The notes below the pieces were generated by a model. The model did no database searches, had not been told where the DNA came from, and was given only the letters and a program-made list of their open reading frames with translations. Both the position numbers and the translations under genes were made by a program. A stretch of DNA of 5,330 nt from Cyanobacteriota bacterium (GTDB taxonomy: Bacteria > Cyanobacteriota > Cyanobacteriia > Phormidesmidales > Phormidesmidaceae), in assembly GCA_027483425.1 (NCBI GenBank), contig JAIXUR010000504.1, positions 1 through 5,330 of the forward strand, written 5' to 3'. Of this stretch, positions 5,084 through 5,330 are shown in pieces (within the stretch, counting starts at the first letter, position 1; each line of letters begins with the position of its first letter).

Positions 5084-5330
5084 TTACGGCGTCAGCGCAT
5101 CGTCGGTGTCATCCCAATCATCTCCGACCGCCTTGTCGCCCTTGGCCACCCAGGTCTCTGAGGTCGCGGCCGCTTCGGCGGGGGCCGTGTAGGGAGGCAC
5201 GATCACCCGGTAGTCGGCATCGACTACGCCATCTTCGGCGATCTCAGGATCGCCCAGGGGCGCATCGCCATTGTCAAACTCAGAACTGTCGCCCTCGTCG
5301 TAGCCATCCCCACCGTAGCCATCCCCATCG
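5084..5330 (-). CDS. C-terminal part of an acidic low-complexity protein (partial)
   Basis: A minus-strand frame enters from the right edge and ends at TAA (5086-5084), giving 81 visible residues. It is strongly acidic: it starts DGDGYGGDGYDEGD, continues with EFDNGDAP and EDGVVDADYRVIVPPY, and ends GDDWDDTDDALTP. A 15-bp in-frame tandem repeat (5299-5313 and 5314-5328, one difference) encodes the GDGY units and may continue beyond the window. Clean coding composition with a single stop supports a real gene. The tail looks disordered, and the family is not recognisable. The DYR...PP...WDD style loosely recalls acidic tails of Ycf66-type cyanobacterial proteins, but this is a weak resemblance, not an assignment. 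The gene lies upstream of aroK in the same direction with 245 bp between. Confidence 0.7.
   Translation of the reverse strand, partial: DGDGYGGDGYDEGDSSEFDNGDAPLGDPEIAEDGVVDADYRVIVPPYTAPAEAAATSETWVAKGDKAVGDDWDDTDDALTP

Overview
The window looks like chromosomal DNA from a GC-rich, probably filamentous (Leptolyngbya/Phormidium-like) cyanobacterium. The octamer GCGATCGC (HIP1, a signature over-represented in many cyanobacterial genomes) occurs eight times, starting at 599, 857, 1007, 1056, 1509, 3050, 3467 and 4342. The two best-recognised proteins, ArgB and AroK, read like cyanobacterial orthologues. The genus is inference; the cyanobacterial assignment is well supported.

Layout. Positions 1-98 are the spacer downstream of the first gene and may hold the first codons of another minus-strand gene running off the left edge. 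A TonB-family protein lies on the minus strand at 99-902. A 306-bp divergent spacer follows (903-1208), carrying a cluster of GACAATG heptamers. On the plus strand, 1209-3104 encodes a membrane-anchored or exported metallophosphoesterase with a purple-acid-phosphatase-like architecture. A 240-bp convergent spacer (3105-3344) holds a possible short minus-strand ORF or gene remnant and an inverted repeat built on GCGTGGGTT. The minus-strand pair aroK (4275-4838) and argB (3345-4244) follows, 30 bp apart and probably co-transcribed. Upstream of aroK is a 245-bp spacer (4839-5083) with a leader hairpin and two 66-bp tandem repeats. The right edge (5084-5330) is the C-terminus of a very acidic minus-strand protein that I could not identify.

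Function. AroK (shikimate pathway) and ArgB (arginine pathway, a PII target in cyanobacteria) are housekeeping biosynthetic kinases. The TonB-like protein and the metallophosphoesterase are both predicted to act at or outside the inner membrane, and their divergent promoters share the GACAATG-rich spacer. That suggests, but does not prove, shared control of envelope or nutrient-uptake functions.

I found no mobile-element gene, CRISPR array, RNA gene or defence-like cluster. The less ordinary content is non-coding: the heptamer cluster, and the GTAGCGTGGGT-type inverted repeats that occur on both sides of aroK-argB.
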